A stretch of 64,000 nt of DNA from Clostridia bacterium (GCA_017517665.1 JAFWYP010000024.1:1-64000); one strand, 5' to 3'; counted from the first letter of the stretch, positions 1 through 9,221 are shown. The notes: generated by a model not told the origin, from the letters alone. Numbers and translations: made by a program.

Positions 1-724
1 CTCCGATGATAAGAGCTCTGGGAAGGTTTTTCTGTGCATCCTTTATTTCCGCATTAATGGAAGTTGCAATAATCCAGCCTTCATAAGCAAAACAGGTTGC
101 GCACACAGCTTTGAAAATAGCGGTTGATGTGGGTATTTCATTAACAACTGTTGTGAAGTTTTCTATTGTGTGACCCTTCGTAAGACCGTAAATTGTTCCT
201 GCAATAGCCATGAGTGTGAGGGGAACAAGCTTGATAAATGTTGTCGAAACCTGAAATTTACCTGAAAGAATGGGTGAAAGTGAGTTGAGAGCAAAGCTTC
301 CTACAAGGTAAACTGCTGTGAGAACAAAGCAAAGTCCGCCCGTTATATCAGCTTCAGCTCCGAAGATGAGCACAAGAGTATATCTTGCAGAGAGCCATGC
401 AAGTGCCATTGTAAGTGTGGGATAATAGATTGTGGAAAGGAACCAGCCGATAACGTAGCCGTATTTTTCGCCTATCATTGCATCGGCATAGTCAACAACG
501 CCATTAACCTTTTCGTATTTGGTTGCCATGATTGCAAAAGCATATGCACAAACAATCATGATTGCGCCGCCGATAATCCATGCAAGGATACCGAGTTTCA
601 AGTTGCCGCCTGTGTGGTTAAGTATTGCTTCGGCTTTGAAGAAAACGCCGCTTCCGACTACTATACCTACTACCATGCAGATAGCGGTGAGCAAGCCGTA
701 TTTTTTCTTGAGTTCTGTTGCCAT
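1..724 (-). CDS. Amino acid permease, APC superfamily (C-terminus cut by window edge)
   Basis: This is the N-terminal 241 residues of an integral membrane transporter that probably imports or exchanges amino acids. The start ATG is at 722-724, preceded by a GAGG ribosome binding site. The first helix carries the glycine-rich APC signature (residues about 10-28, with VVGIVVGSGVFFKAEAIL), followed by several further hydrophobic segments and a YEGW motif near the visible end. The substrate cannot be told from this part. The gene runs off the left edge, so the missing end is a window effect and not a mutation. It is divergent from the small lipoprotein gene and has its own sigma-A-like promoter. 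Confidence 0.85.
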   Translation of the reverse strand, partial: MATELKKKYGLLTAICMVVGIVVGSGVFFKAEAILNHTGGNLKLGILAWIIGGAIMIVCAYAFAIMATKYEKVNGVVDYADAMIGEKYGYVIGWFLSTIYYPTLTMALAWLSARYTLVLIFGAEADITGGLCFVLTAVYLVGSFALNSLSPILSGKFQVSTTFIKLVPLTLMAIAGTIYGLTKGHTIENFTTVVNEIPTSTAIFKAVCATCFAYEGWIIATSINAEIKDAQKNLPRALIIG

Positions 725-767
725 TTGTTCAACCTCATTTCATTTTATTTTGCCTGAACATAGATTT

Positions 768-796
768 ATTTTACAAAATTAATTTATAAATGTCAA
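768..796 (-). promoter_or_regulatory. Sigma-A-type promoter of the permease gene
   Basis: Read on the minus strand, TTGACA (791-796) is followed after 17 bases by TAAAAT (768-773). The site lies 44 bases before the permease start and back to back with the promoter of the divergent lipoprotein gene. Confidence 0.65.
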
Positions 797-799
797 CAC

Positions 800-828
800 T
801 TGCTATATGAAAATAAAAGTGTTATAAT
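800..828 (+). promoter_or_regulatory. Sigma-A-type promoter of the small lipoprotein gene
   Basis: TTGCTA (800-805), a 17-base spacer and a perfect TATAAT (823-828) precede the gene starting at 860. The two divergent promoters are only four bases apart, so the two genes could influence each other's expression. Confidence 0.7.
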
Positions 829-859
829 TTAACATAACAAATACGGAGGAAGCAGATCT

Positions 860-1255
860 ATGATAAAGAAATCAGCTATTGTTTTATTTTTAGTTTTGAT
901 ATTACTGACTGTTAACGCATGCAGCGTGAAAACAAATAACAGAAAAGATAATAATTCTATAGTCGTGTCTACAAAACAAGTTACCTTAATAAGAAATTCT
1001 TTTGCGGATGTTTTACCGAATTTTAAATTTGAAAATGAAATTAATGACACTTATGTTGATGGCATTAACTATAAATTTACCGTCAGATGTTCACAGGAAG
1101 AATGCGAAAAATATATTGAAAAAGCCAAGAAATCAGGTTTCATTATTAATTCTTCAAACGGAACAAATTATTATTCAGCCGAAACCGAAGATTATTATTC
1201 GATAGAAATAACTTATATTGGTGAAATTCTGACCGTCCTTTGCAAAAGAGTGTGA
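860..1255 (+). CDS. Small predicted lipoprotein of unknown function
   Basis: This 131-residue protein has a lipoprotein signal peptide: MIKKS, a hydrophobic stretch, and a lipobox ending in Cys21 (VNAC). The mature part is about 110 residues, Asn- and Glu-rich, with no family I recognise. It should be tethered to the outer face of the cytoplasmic membrane. The start is supported by a GGAGGA ribosome binding site. The gene is monocistronic, between its own promoter and a bidirectional terminator. Confidence 0.7.
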   Translation: MIKKSAIVLFLVLILLTVNACSVKTNNRKDNNSIVVSTKQVTLIRNSFADVLPNFKFENEINDTYVDGINYKFTVRCSQEECEKYIEKAKKSGFIINSSNGTNYYSAETEDYYSIEITYIGEILTVLCKRV

Positions 1256-1317
1256 ATTTACACGCAATTTTTAGTTCCTTAATGCATCGGATTTGCGAAG
1301 AATAAGTAGATTGATAA

Positions 1318-1353
1318 AAGACCGTAGTTGCATAGGCAATTACGGTCTTCTTT
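1318..1353. terminator. Bidirectional intrinsic terminator
   Basis: A 12-base-pair stem (GACCGTAGTTGC at 1320-1331 against GCAATTACGGTC at 1336-1347, one G-U pair) closes an ATAG loop. It is flanked by AAAA on the left and TTCTTT on the right. It lies between two convergent genes and can serve both. Confidence 0.8.
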
Positions 1354-1370
1354 ATTGATTTGTAAAACTA

Positions 1371-2309
1371 TTATTTGTATTTATGGTTTTTGATTACTTC
1401 TTTTGCGATGTAAATCGGTCTGTTTTTTGTTTGTATATACGTTCTTGCGATATATTCACCGATTATACCGATACAGCAAAGCTGAATACCGCCTAAAAGA
1501 AGAATAAGAACAACTATTGTTGCATATCCTTCAACGTTGATTCCGAATGCAAGCTTCTGAATTACAACAACAAAAAGGTAGATTATAGAAAGAAGTGCTG
1601 TTACAAGACCGATAATTGTTGAAATGCGAAGGGGAGTTGTGCTGAAAGCAAATATGCCGTCCATAGCATATCTGAAAAGCTTTGTGAAAGACCACTTTGA
1701 TTCGCCTGTAGCTCTTTCATCTGCGGTATACGGAATGAACTTTGTTTTGAATCCGACCCATGAAAACAAACCTTTTGAAAAACGGAAGTATTCATCCATT
1801 GAGAGTATTGCATCAACCATGGGACGACGGAAAGTTCTAAAATCGCTTGCCCCTTGAGTGAATTCGGTGTCTGAAAATTTGTTTATAAGCTTATAAAAAC
1901 AGTTTTTGAAGAAAATAAGTGCTTTGCTTTCATTTCTCGTGTCCTGATATGCAGCAACACAGTCATATTCCGGCTCATTATCAAGGGTATTGACCATATC
2001 AAGAGCAATCGAAGGACGCTGCTGCAAATCTGCATCAATTATCGTTACGTATTCTCCTTCAGCTTCTCGGAGTCCTGCATACATAGCAGACTCCTTTCCG
2101 AAGTTTCGTGAAAAATTTACTATTTTGACAGGTAAATCACTGTTGCAAATCTTTTTTAACTCTTTAAATGTACCGTCACGGCTTCCGTCGTTTACAAATA
2201 CAAGTTCGTAATCAAAATTAACGGCGGAAAAATCTTTCTTTACGGCTTCATAAAAAAGAGAAACATTTTTTTCTTCATTGTAGCAAGGAATTACAAGGGA
2301 TAATTTCAT
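1371..2309 (-). CDS. Family 2 glycosyltransferase with C-terminal membrane helices (GtrB/DPM-like)
   Basis: The 312-residue protein probably moves a sugar from a nucleotide donor to a polyprenyl phosphate at the inner face of the membrane, as in the GtrB and dolichol-phosphate mannosyltransferase families. The GT-A domain starts at residue 1 (SLVIPCYNEE), with VNDGSRDGT for nucleotide binding and DADLQQRP as the metal-binding DxD-like motif. Two hydrophobic helices follow at about 230-290. The start has an AGGATGAT ribosome binding site. It begins 18 bases after metK with no visible terminator between them, so it is probably co-transcribed from the SAM-riboswitch promoter. The exact sugar is unknown. 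Confidence 0.85.
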   Translation of the reverse strand: MKLSLVIPCYNEEKNVSLFYEAVKKDFSAVNFDYELVFVNDGSRDGTFKELKKICNSDLPVKIVNFSRNFGKESAMYAGLREAEGEYVTIIDADLQQRPSIALDMVNTLDNEPEYDCVAAYQDTRNESKALIFFKNCFYKLINKFSDTEFTQGASDFRTFRRPMVDAILSMDEYFRFSKGLFSWVGFKTKFIPYTADERATGESKWSFTKLFRYAMDGIFAFSTTPLRISTIIGLVTALLSIIYLFVVVIQKLAFGINVEGYATIVVLILLLGGIQLCCIGIIGEYIARTYIQTKNRPIYIAKEVIKNHKYK

Positions 2310-2327
2310 ATTATATCATCCTAATGA

Positions 2328-3473
2328 TCAGATTTTTGCCGCTTTTTTGATATCCTCAACTCTGTCTGTCTTTTCCCAAGGAAGATTTATGTCGGTTCTG
2401 CCGATATGACCGAGAGCTGCAACCTGTCTGTAGATTGGTCTTCTCAAATCAAGAGCTTTGATAATTCCTGCAGGAGAAAGGTCAAAAAGTTCATTGACAA
2501 TTGCGGAAATATCACTGTCAGCAATTTTGCCTGTGCCGAATGTGTCAACAAAAACAGAAACGGGCTGTTCAACACCGATTGCATATGCAAGTTCAACCTC
2601 ACATTTTTTTGCAAGACCTGCGGCAACTATATTCTTGGCAACATATCGTGCAGCATATGCAGCGGAGCGGTCAACTTTTGTGGGGTCTTTTCCGCTGAAA
2701 GCACCGCCGCCGTGGCGAGCATATCCGCCGTATGTATCGACAATAATTTTTCTGCCTGTGAGACCGCTGTCACCCTGAGGTCCGCCTGTTACAAATCTGC
2801 CTGTGGGATTGATGTGATAAACGGTGTTTTCATCAAGAAGAGAAGCAGGGATTGTTGTTTTGATAACCTTTTCAATGATGTCAGCTCTTATCTGTTCAAG
2901 CTCGATTTCAGGAGCGTGCTGAGATGAGATAACAACTGTATCAATTCTTACAGGATTGTGGTTTTCATCATATTCAACGGTAACCTGGCTTTTTCCGTCG
3001 GGACGGAGATAACCGAGATTGCCGTTCTTGCGTTCTTCTGTAAGCTTTGCGCAGAGTTTGTGTGCAAGTGAAATGGGGAGAGGCATGAATTCGGGAGTTT
3101 CGTCACAAGCAAAACCGAACATCATGCCCTGGTCGCCTGCACCGAGTCTGTCAACACCCATCGCTATATCGCCCGACTGCTTATCGAGAGCTGTCATAAC
3201 CGCACAAGTGTTGCAGTCAAAACCGTACTCTGCATTATTATAACCGATATCATCAACAACTTCTCTTACAATTTTGGGAATATCAATTTCTGCAGTAGTT
3301 GTGATTTCACCCATAACGAGAACCATTCCGGTTGTGCAGCAGGTTTCGCAGGCAACTCTGCCCATGGGGTCCTGAGCGAGAATAGCATCAAGAACAGCAT
3401 CGGAAATCTGGTCGCAGATTTTATCGGGATGACCGCCTGTTACGGATTCGGATGTGAATAAGTAGTTTGCCAT
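2328..3473 (-). CDS. metK: S-adenosylmethionine synthetase
   Basis: This cytoplasmic enzyme makes S-adenosylmethionine from methionine and ATP. The 381-residue protein opens with the family's [19 protein letters not shown] segment and contains GAGDQG, the glycine-rich ATP loop and [18 protein letters not shown], all hallmarks of MetK. An upstream in-frame start at 3503 exists, but ATG 3473 fits the family N-terminus and has a GAGGT ribosome binding site, so I chose it. The leader carries a SAM-I riboswitch and a terminator, so expression should fall when SAM is plentiful. Confidence 0.97.
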   Translation of the reverse strand: MANYLFTSESVTGGHPDKICDQISDAVLDAILAQDPMGRVACETCCTTGMVLVMGEITTTAEIDIPKIVREVVDDIGYNNAEYGFDCNTCAVMTALDKQSGDIAMGVDRLGAGDQGMMFGFACDETPEFMPLPISLAHKLCAKLTEERKNGNLGYLRPDGKSQVTVEYDENHNPVRIDTVVISSQHAPEIELEQIRADIIEKVIKTTIPASLLDENTVYHINPTGRFVTGGPQGDSGLTGRKIIVDTYGGYARHGGGAFSGKDPTKVDRSAAYAARYVAKNIVAAGLAKKCEVELAYAIGVEQPVSVFVDTFGTGKIADSDISAIVNELFDLSPAGIIKALDLRRPIYRQVAALGHIGRTDINLPWEKTDRVEDIKKAAKI

Positions 3474-3501
3474 TTTTATATACCTCACAAATATTATTAC
3501 C

Positions 3502-3536
3502 AAATAAATACCCGCCTAAGGAGTCTTAGGCGGGGC
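3502..3536 (-). terminator. Riboswitch expression-platform terminator before metK
   Basis: On the minus strand, CCCGCCTAAG (3534-3525), an ACTC loop and CTTAGGCGGG (3520-3511) form a perfect 10-base-pair stem followed by a U-rich TATTTATTT. It sits between the SAM aptamer and metK, where it would stop transcription in the SAM-bound state. Confidence 0.85.
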
Positions 3537-3537
3537 T

Positions 3538-3645
3538 AAAACACCTTATTTTTCGGTTTATACCGCAGGAATTAGCACCTTGTATTAAACAGGTTGCCGG
3601 GCTTCAAAGGGCCTGTCCCTCAGCCGCTCTTAATAAGGGAGTATT
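3538..3645 (-). ncRNA. SAM-I (S-box) riboswitch aptamer
   Basis: Read on the minus strand, this leader shows the conserved S-box core: AAGAGCGG, GAGGGAC, GCCC, TTGAAGCCCGGCAACC and GGTGCTAATTCC, in the right order. The P1 helix is formed by CCTTATT at the 5' side and AATAAGG at the 3' side. A terminator follows directly. The known role of this class is SAM-induced premature termination of methionine and SAM genes, which matches the metK gene downstream. Confidence 0.95.
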
Positions 3646-3658
3646 CAATTGACAATTT

Positions 3659-3687
3659 ATTATATACCTCTTATATTGTTTTGTCAA
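3659..3687 (-). promoter_or_regulatory. Consensus sigma-A promoter of the metK transcript
   Basis: On the minus strand, a perfect TTGACA (3687-3682), a 17-base spacer and a perfect TATAAT (3664-3659) lie just upstream of the riboswitch. Transcription would start near 3652. Confidence 0.85.
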
Positions 3688-3706
3688 TACATATTTCGAC
3701 AAGAAT

Positions 3707-6214
3707 TTATTTGCATATGTCATTGACGGTAACGGAATAAATATGCGGTGCATAAGATGCTTGTCCATTGAATTTTACAGAACCGTCATTAGTGAAAATA
3801 ATTTCATTTTCTCCTTCTGTCAACTCAATATTTATTGTTGCGGTTTTTACGGTATCCCAGCTGTAAGTGTTCCTGCACCATAGTGTTTTTGATTCATCAC
3901 CGTGTTTTACTGTTATGTATCTTTCAATAAGGTCAACATTGTAGCTGTGGACTCCGCCTTCGTCATTGTTTGAATATGAAACTGTCATTCTGTAATTTCC
4001 CGATTCCGGAACATTCACTTTAAATGCTGCTTGACCTGATTCGCATGAAATACCGTTGATATATCCGTCAGACAAGAACGCGGAATCGGAAAGCGTCATT
4101 TCGTTTGCGGCAATTTTCAAGGAAAAGCCTGTTTGTGTTGTTTTATTTATAATGCAATCGGTTTCTTTATCTGTTTTGACGTCTATATAGTTTAAACCTT
4201 TTCTCAGATAAACAATTGAACAGCCATCGGTGTGTGCAGATGCACCGTCAATTTCAAAATCACCTTTAACAGAAATCATTTCATAAAAACCGTCAAATGG
4301 TGCAATTGCGAGGAATGATTTGTTGTTATTGCTTGTTCTGTCTTCGTCATAAAGAACAGTTATTCGGTTGGTTTCGTTGTGTTTTTCAACAAGCATACTG
4401 TCAACAACAAATGTTCCGTTTTTGTGAGCGAGAGTAATTGTATGATTTCCTTTTTCAAGGTAACGGACAAGTGTCATTTTGTCGGTGTATTCGCTTTTGA
4501 TTGTGTTGGGGAAGGAGAGTGTTTCGCAAATTCCGTCGAGAGTCATTAATGCTTGAGAATCAGTTCTGTCATCAGGCGTATGACCGTCGTTTGAATTGCC
4601 GTAAATAAGCTTCAAATCATAATATCCGTTTTCCGTAATTTCAAAAGAAACAGTAACGGAGTCACCGTCATTTTCAAGACCGCCGACCATTCCGTTTTGT
4701 TGACCCGTTGTAGCATAGGCGCTGTCGTATGTGTATGAATTTCCTGAAAGCACACCTTCTTCAAATTCATATCTGACCGGCAGAGAATTATTGTAATAAT
4801 CTTCCATGCCTTCGTTTGCTTCGGTTATAATAATATGATAAACAGCAGTAGGATCGGGATTATTAATGTTAATTCTCAATTTGCCGAAAAACACATTATC
4901 GGTATATTCACAAACAGTAACGGGAGAGTTGACAATTCCGGAAAGCCCTTCATAATATACGCTTTCAATTTTTACATTAACTCTTTTATTAAGATTTGTT
5001 TTGTTAAGATTTTTTAGAGTTATACCGCTTGTATAGTCACATCCTCCGCACAGAATATCAATCTTATTTTTATCATCCGTCATAGATGCAAAACCGTTAA
5101 AGTCTTTATAATGAAAACGGTCATAACCGTATTTTATTGCATTTGCAAAATCGGCATGAAGAACATCTATAATTTTTGATTTGAGGAGAGCTCCTTCCAT
5201 GTCGGCATACCAACGGAATAACCACCAATTTGAATTGGGACTGTTATTATCTGCGGCTGTATCGCAAAGATTGTTGGCAAGTCTCCAATAAGCGGCATTC
5301 GCGTATGCACCCGATTTTTCAATGCAGGTTACATATTTCAGCATATCTGCCGGTGCACCGCATTCATACATTGTTCCGTATTCTGTAATTATTATCGGTA
5401 ATTCTTCGATGCCGAGTTTATTTTCAATATCTCGGTAATCGTCGATATGGTCCTGCCAGAAAAGAGACGATCTTTCACCGAGTTCATGGTAAATCATTAT
5501 ATCGGGCATACAGTTGTTTTCTTGGCAATATTTGAGAAAGTGTTCTATTTCATAGCTTTCATAATCGCAGTAACCGGGACCTCCGATGACTGCTTCTGGG
5601 TATAGTGAATGTATAAGTTTATATGTTTCTTTCCATGCTTCGTAAAAACGGAATTTTGCCGCATCGTCAAACATCATCCATGTTCCGTCATCGGACGGAG
5701 TGCCGAACCATACCGCATTATCCGCTTCATTATAAGGACAGATAACAAGACGGTCTGAGTATTCTTTTTCGCGAAGTTTTATTATGCTTTCTGTAACAAG
5801 AGGATGAAATCTGTTTTTAACGAATTCTTTGCAGTCATAAGTACCTGCTTTTCTCAGTTCTTCAATTTCTTGCCAACAATAATACCATGTGTCAAAGCAA
5901 TCCTGAAGATAAACGGTTATATAATCGCAGTTGTCAAGCATTTTTGCCGCTTCATCAACATCCCCGATCGGATGCTGCAATCCGTCAATAACTTTTTGAG
6001 AAACGCTTGAGATATCAATACTTTCAACCATTGCGGCATCAGGCACACCGTTCTGCGCGATTCCGTAAAGGAATCCCGAAGCCCTGCTTGAAACTTCTCC
6101 CATGCTTACGGCGGCGTCAATCTCAAGCGTAGGTCTGAATAAAAAAGGAATACCCTCTGCAGTAAGGTTAAGAACGGTGATAAAACTAAGGATTAAACTT
6201 ATAATTTCTTTCAT
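3707..6214 (-). CDS. Exported glycoside-hydrolase-like protein: clan-A TIM barrel plus CBM35/CBM6-like modules
   Basis: This 835-residue protein starts with a hydrophobic export signal (about residues 1-22). Residues 40-390 look like a clan GH-A TIM barrel: N162-E163 in YNEADNAVW would be the acid/base and E278 in IITEYGT the nucleophile. From about 470 on there are two beta-sandwich modules of CBM35/CBM6 type (YEFEEG...GENDG-like pattern, then a second one to the end). The likely role is cutting a polysaccharide or glycan outside the cell; GH39-like folds are the closest I can suggest. It follows the alpha/beta hydrolase gene by 14 bases and shares its promoter. Substrate and family number are uncertain. 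Confidence 0.7.
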   Translation of the reverse strand: MKEIISLILSFITVLNLTAEGIPFLFRPTLEIDAAVSMGEVSSRASGFLYGIAQNGVPDAAMVESIDISSVSQKVIDGLQHPIGDVDEAAKMLDNCDYITVYLQDCFDTWYYCWQEIEELRKAGTYDCKEFVKNRFHPLVTESIIKLREKEYSDRLVICPYNEADNAVWFGTPSDDGTWMMFDDAAKFRFYEAWKETYKLIHSLYPEAVIGGPGYCDYESYEIEHFLKYCQENNCMPDIMIYHELGERSSLFWQDHIDDYRDIENKLGIEELPIIITEYGTMYECGAPADMLKYVTCIEKSGAYANAAYWRLANNLCDTAADNNSPNSNWWLFRWYADMEGALLKSKIIDVLHADFANAIKYGYDRFHYKDFNGFASMTDDKNKIDILCGGCDYTSGITLKNLNKTNLNKRVNVKIESVYYEGLSGIVNSPVTVCEYTDNVFFGKLRININNPDPTAVYHIIITEANEGMEDYYNNSLPVRYEFEEGVLSGNSYTYDSAYATTGQQNGMVGGLENDGDSVTVSFEITENGYYDLKLIYGNSNDGHTPDDRTDSQALMTLDGICETLSFPNTIKSEYTDKMTLVRYLEKGNHTITLAHKNGTFVVDSMLVEKHNETNRITVLYDEDRTSNNNKSFLAIAPFDGFYEMISVKGDFEIDGASAHTDGCSIVYLRKGLNYIDVKTDKETDCIINKTTQTGFSLKIAANEMTLSDSAFLSDGYINGISCESGQAAFKVNVPESGNYRMTVSYSNNDEGGVHSYNVDLIERYITVKHGDESKTLWCRNTYSWDTVKTATINIELTEGENEIIFTNDGSVKFNGQASYAPHIYSVTVNDICK

Positions 6215-6228
6215 GATTTCCTCGTCAA

Positions 6229-7179
6229 TTATTTGATAAATTTTTTTGCGAATTCATTGATTTTTTCTTCATAAGATGCGCTGTTGACAGGATAGCTTTC
6301 AGCATGTGCCGCGCCTTCAACGATGAGAATATCTTTATAAGAAGAACAGTTGTTATAAAGATCATATGCCATCTTTGTAGGTACAAAATCATCATTGCTT
6401 CCGTGGATGAACAACATGGGAACTTTTGCTGTTTTTACAGCCTCAAGGGGATTGGCATCCTTGAAATCGTAACCTGAAATTAATTTGTTGAATTTGCTTG
6501 CAGCAACAATAACAGGGGTTGCAAGCTTCATATTACCTGCGTTATGCATAAACTCATCATATGCCGAAGTGTAGCCGCAATCGGCAACCGTAAATTTAAC
6601 ATTTGACGGCAGTCTGTCGTTTCCGCTCATCATTGTAACTGTTGCACAGCCCATAGAAACGCCGTGAAGAATAATCTGAATGTCTTTCCCGAATTCATTA
6701 CGCAGAAAATCAAGCCATCTGAAACAATCGGTATATTCATGATAACCGAATCCGATATAAGTGCCGTCACTTTCACCGGCTGCCTGATGGTCAACAATAA
6801 ATACATTATATCCTTTTTCGTGATAGAATTTAGCCATGTTCTGGAATTCGAGTCTTCCGTTGCCTCTGTAGCCGTGACTGCAGAAAACATAAATGTTGCT
6901 TTCCTTTTCAGCGGGAAGAAGATATCCTTTGAGCTTATAGCCTTTTTCGTTTATTATTTCAAATTCTTCAAGAACCTGGTTATAAAACCATGCGATTTTC
7001 GCTTCGTTTACAGAGTTATCCTCAGGCAGTCCCGACGGACCGACAAAAAATGTGCCAAGCTTTTGCGAAAGAGTTGCTTTTCGGTTCATGATCTCCTGAA
7101 AAACAATAAATCCTGCCGCACCGACAATTCCTGCGCCTATACCCGCGGTTTTAAGTATTATTTTTGTACCTTTTTTCAT
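6229..7179 (-). CDS. Membrane-anchored alpha/beta hydrolase
   Basis: The 316-residue protein has an N-terminal transmembrane anchor (residues about 8-28, Gly/Ala/Ile-rich) and an alpha/beta hydrolase domain facing outward. The nucleophile elbow is HGVSMGCA, the acidic residue sits in IHGSNDDFVP, and the histidine in AAHAES. This arrangement resembles the YfhR/BEM46-type serine hydrolases of unknown substrate. An ideal AAGGAGG ribosome binding site precedes the ATG at 7179. It is the first gene of a two-gene operon with the exported glycoside-hydrolase-like protein. Confidence 0.85.
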   Translation of the reverse strand: MKKGTKIILKTAGIGAGIVGAAGFIVFQEIMNRKATLSQKLGTFFVGPSGLPEDNSVNEAKIAWFYNQVLEEFEIINEKGYKLKGYLLPAEKESNIYVFCSHGYRGNGRLEFQNMAKFYHEKGYNVFIVDHQAAGESDGTYIGFGYHEYTDCFRWLDFLRNEFGKDIQIILHGVSMGCATVTMMSGNDRLPSNVKFTVADCGYTSAYDEFMHNAGNMKLATPVIVAASKFNKLISGYDFKDANPLEAVKTAKVPMLFIHGSNDDFVPTKMAYDLYNNCSSYKDILIVEGAAHAESYPVNSASYEEKINEFAKKFIK

Positions 7180-7201
7180 TAGAAAGCCTCCTTCTATTTA
7201 C

Positions 7202-7230
7202 ATTTTATCAAAAGTTTTTATTATTTTCAA
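7202..7230 (-). promoter_or_regulatory. Sigma-A-type promoter of the alpha/beta hydrolase operon
   Basis: On the minus strand, TTGAAA (7230-7225), 17 bases, TAAAAT (7207-7202). It sits between the terminator of the upstream protease gene and the hydrolase start. Confidence 0.65.
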
Positions 7231-7235
7231 TATTA

Positions 7236-7270
7236 TAAAGTAAAAAGCCGCAGAATAATCTGCAGCTTAA
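7236..7270 (-). terminator. Intrinsic terminator of the papain-like protease gene
   Basis: On the minus strand, AAGCTGCAGA (7268-7259), loop TTAT, TCTGCGGCTT (7254-7245) form a 10-base-pair stem with one G-U pair, followed by TTTACTTT. Confidence 0.8.
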
Positions 7271-7287
7271 TTTAGCACATTTTTTGC

Positions 7288-9069
7288 TTAGGGAGAAAAT
7301 ATTTTAGTTATTAAATTATAAATAATTTCAAAAAAATCCTGAAATGTGACAAATCTTCCAGGTCTGTCTGTTCTTATAATTGCGTTTCCGCATTCAGAGC
7401 AGATTTTTTTGCTGACTGCATTTCCGTTGCAATCGTTTTCAAAATCGCTCCATTCACCGTAATTGTGTTCTCCTAAGGCATAAAATGATTCGCTGTAAAC
7501 ATTCCCGCAGTATTCGCAAAAGATTCTTTCCGAACCGGCAGTCTGACAGGTTGATTCTGTTTTTTCTGTAATGTATGAGTGAGAATTTTCAGTGAATGCC
7601 TGAATATAAAGATTTCCCCATCCTCTCTGAGTGTTATCAATCCATGTTGTAGCGTTTCTTCCTATATTTACAAAGCTTTCGCCTTCTTTGGCGGAATAGA
7701 CAACTCCGGACTGATTGTATTCAAAAGGAATATAGCTGACGCCGCTCGGACTCACGCATTCAACAATAACAGAGAAAATTGATCCAGGAGAAAGCTGTAT
7801 TTCTTTGTCAAGCTCAATTGTGTGATAACCTTCTCTTGGAATAAAGGTTTCCATAGTCAACGCAAGTGTGCCTTGGTTCGGATAATAGTAGTTCTTTTTA
7901 ATATCTTTGTAAATAAGAATTGTTACATCCGATGCTTCTGTAAGTGTGTAAATTGAAATTGATGTAAGCTTTTCGCATCCTTTTGCCGTGAAAACATTTG
8001 CGGTCTGAACAGGGGAGGAGTTGTTGAAGTAAACACGGTATCCTGTTCCGTTATATGTATAGTTATTGCTGTTTTCATTGACCTGTTTTGCTGTGAATCC
8101 TGCAAAATATGTTATGGTCATATCATAATATGAAATATAAAAATATCCGTTATCGCCCCAGTATTCGCTCCAGCTGTTTTTGCAAATCCACGCGCCGTTA
8201 TTTTCAGGTTTAATAAGTGAATTGAAGTTGTCAGCGGAATAATTATCATCCCAACCGACGATTGTTATCTGATGGTTGATTGAACCGTTATTGGAATTCA
8301 TATAATAAGCTGCCGTTGAAGAGTTATAATAAGGTTCATCAAAGTAAAATGCTGCGGTTACGCTTCCGTGGTCGTAAATCCATTGCTTTGTATCATCCAT
8401 ATCAAGCATGACTTCCGAAGAGTTAATAACAATTCCGCTTCCCGTATCATATCTTTTTTCTTCGGGATAACCTGTCATTTGCGTGATATCGTACGGATTA
8501 AAGGGGTAATCTTTTTCTTCGGCAACACCGTTCCATCTTGCAAGAGGTGCAGAAACGGTAAGCCAGTTACCGCCCATACTGTAAGGTGATTCGTAGTTTA
8601 TGCCGTCGCCGTATGTGGGATCGTTTGTATTTTCCGTAAGACTTCTGCCTGAAAACCATGAAAGATGTGCTTCGGAATAATCGGCATCATTGATTGTATC
8701 ATATCCGTTTATTATGCTGTCGGTTTCAAGCGCGGATAATGTTGAAAAAGCCCAGCAATTACCTGATTCGCCTTGATATTTAACATCGGTAATGTAATCG
8801 TGTTCTCTGGAGTCATATTTATCAGGCATAAAAGAAAACAGTCTCATTTTCTTTTGCGAAGGGATAAAATTTAATCTGTTATGTTCACAAACGGGATTTC
8901 CGTTTTTGTCAATGAATTTGTAATCGGTAAAACCGTAGTCACCGATGCTTTCAGTTTCCATTGTGAAAAAACCGAAACCTTCATTTGTCTCTTTTGCACT
9001 TGCAGAAATACTTGCTGAAGTTGCAAAAACAACCGAGATACAGATTAAAACAGATACTATTTTTTTCAT
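7288..9069 (-). CDS. Secreted papain-family (C1A) cysteine protease with lectin-like C-terminal region
   Basis: The 593-residue protein has a clear signal peptide (MKKIVSVLICISVVFATSAS, cleavage near SASA-KE). The C1A catalytic site is complete: Gln99 and Cys105 in QGESGNCWAFS, His266 in INHQITIVGW, and Asn298 in CKNSWSEYWG. A beta-rich region after about 320 resembles the lectin-like domain often attached to Firmicute C1A peptidases. Further on are CxxCG pairs in a clostridial secreted-protein repeat (ATC..G...CEYCG type) and a short hydrophobic C-terminal helix. I moved the start from 9168 to ATG 9069 because of the signal peptide and an AAAGGAGAT ribosome binding site. It lies next to the serpin operon but has its own promoter. 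Confidence 0.88.
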   Translation of the reverse strand: MKKIVSVLICISVVFATSASISASAKETNEGFGFFTMETESIGDYGFTDYKFIDKNGNPVCEHNRLNFIPSQKKMRLFSFMPDKYDSREHDYITDVKYQGESGNCWAFSTLSALETDSIINGYDTINDADYSEAHLSWFSGRSLTENTNDPTYGDGINYESPYSMGGNWLTVSAPLARWNGVAEEKDYPFNPYDITQMTGYPEEKRYDTGSGIVINSSEVMLDMDDTKQWIYDHGSVTAAFYFDEPYYNSSTAAYYMNSNNGSINHQITIVGWDDNYSADNFNSLIKPENNGAWICKNSWSEYWGDNGYFYISYYDMTITYFAGFTAKQVNENSNNYTYNGTGYRVYFNNSSPVQTANVFTAKGCEKLTSISIYTLTEASDVTILIYKDIKKNYYYPNQGTLALTMETFIPREGYHTIELDKEIQLSPGSIFSVIVECVSPSGVSYIPFEYNQSGVVYSAKEGESFVNIGRNATTWIDNTQRGWGNLYIQAFTENSHSYITEKTESTCQTAGSERIFCEYCGNVYSESFYALGEHNYGEWSDFENDCNGNAVSKKICSECGNAIIRTDRPGRFVTFQDFFEIIYNLITKIFSP

Positions 9070-9179
9070 GTTTTTATCTCCTTTGTTCAGAAAAAAGTGT
9101 TTTTCATCTATAAGACGTATCAAAACGGAGTTTGGTTTGCTTTTTTTAAATGTTTTGAAACAATACACATTTTAAATAT

Positions 9180-9207
9180 ATTATAGCACTTTAAACATTT
9201 TATTCAA
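9180..9207 (-). promoter_or_regulatory. Extended -10 promoter of the protease gene
   Basis: On the minus strand, TTGAAT (9207-9202), 16 bases, then TATAAT (9185-9180), preceded by TG one base upstream (TGCTATAAT), which is an extended -10. It gives the protease gene a leader of about 100 bases. Confidence 0.7.
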
Positions 9208-9221
9208 GAGATAATTACAAA

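Noticed and set aside
2406-2927. 173-codon open frame on the plus strand
   Set aside because: It is antisense to metK and its Cys-rich sequence is a shadow of metK codons.
6664-7182. 172-codon open frame on the plus strand
   Set aside because: It is antisense to the alpha/beta hydrolase, whose catalytic motifs are intact.
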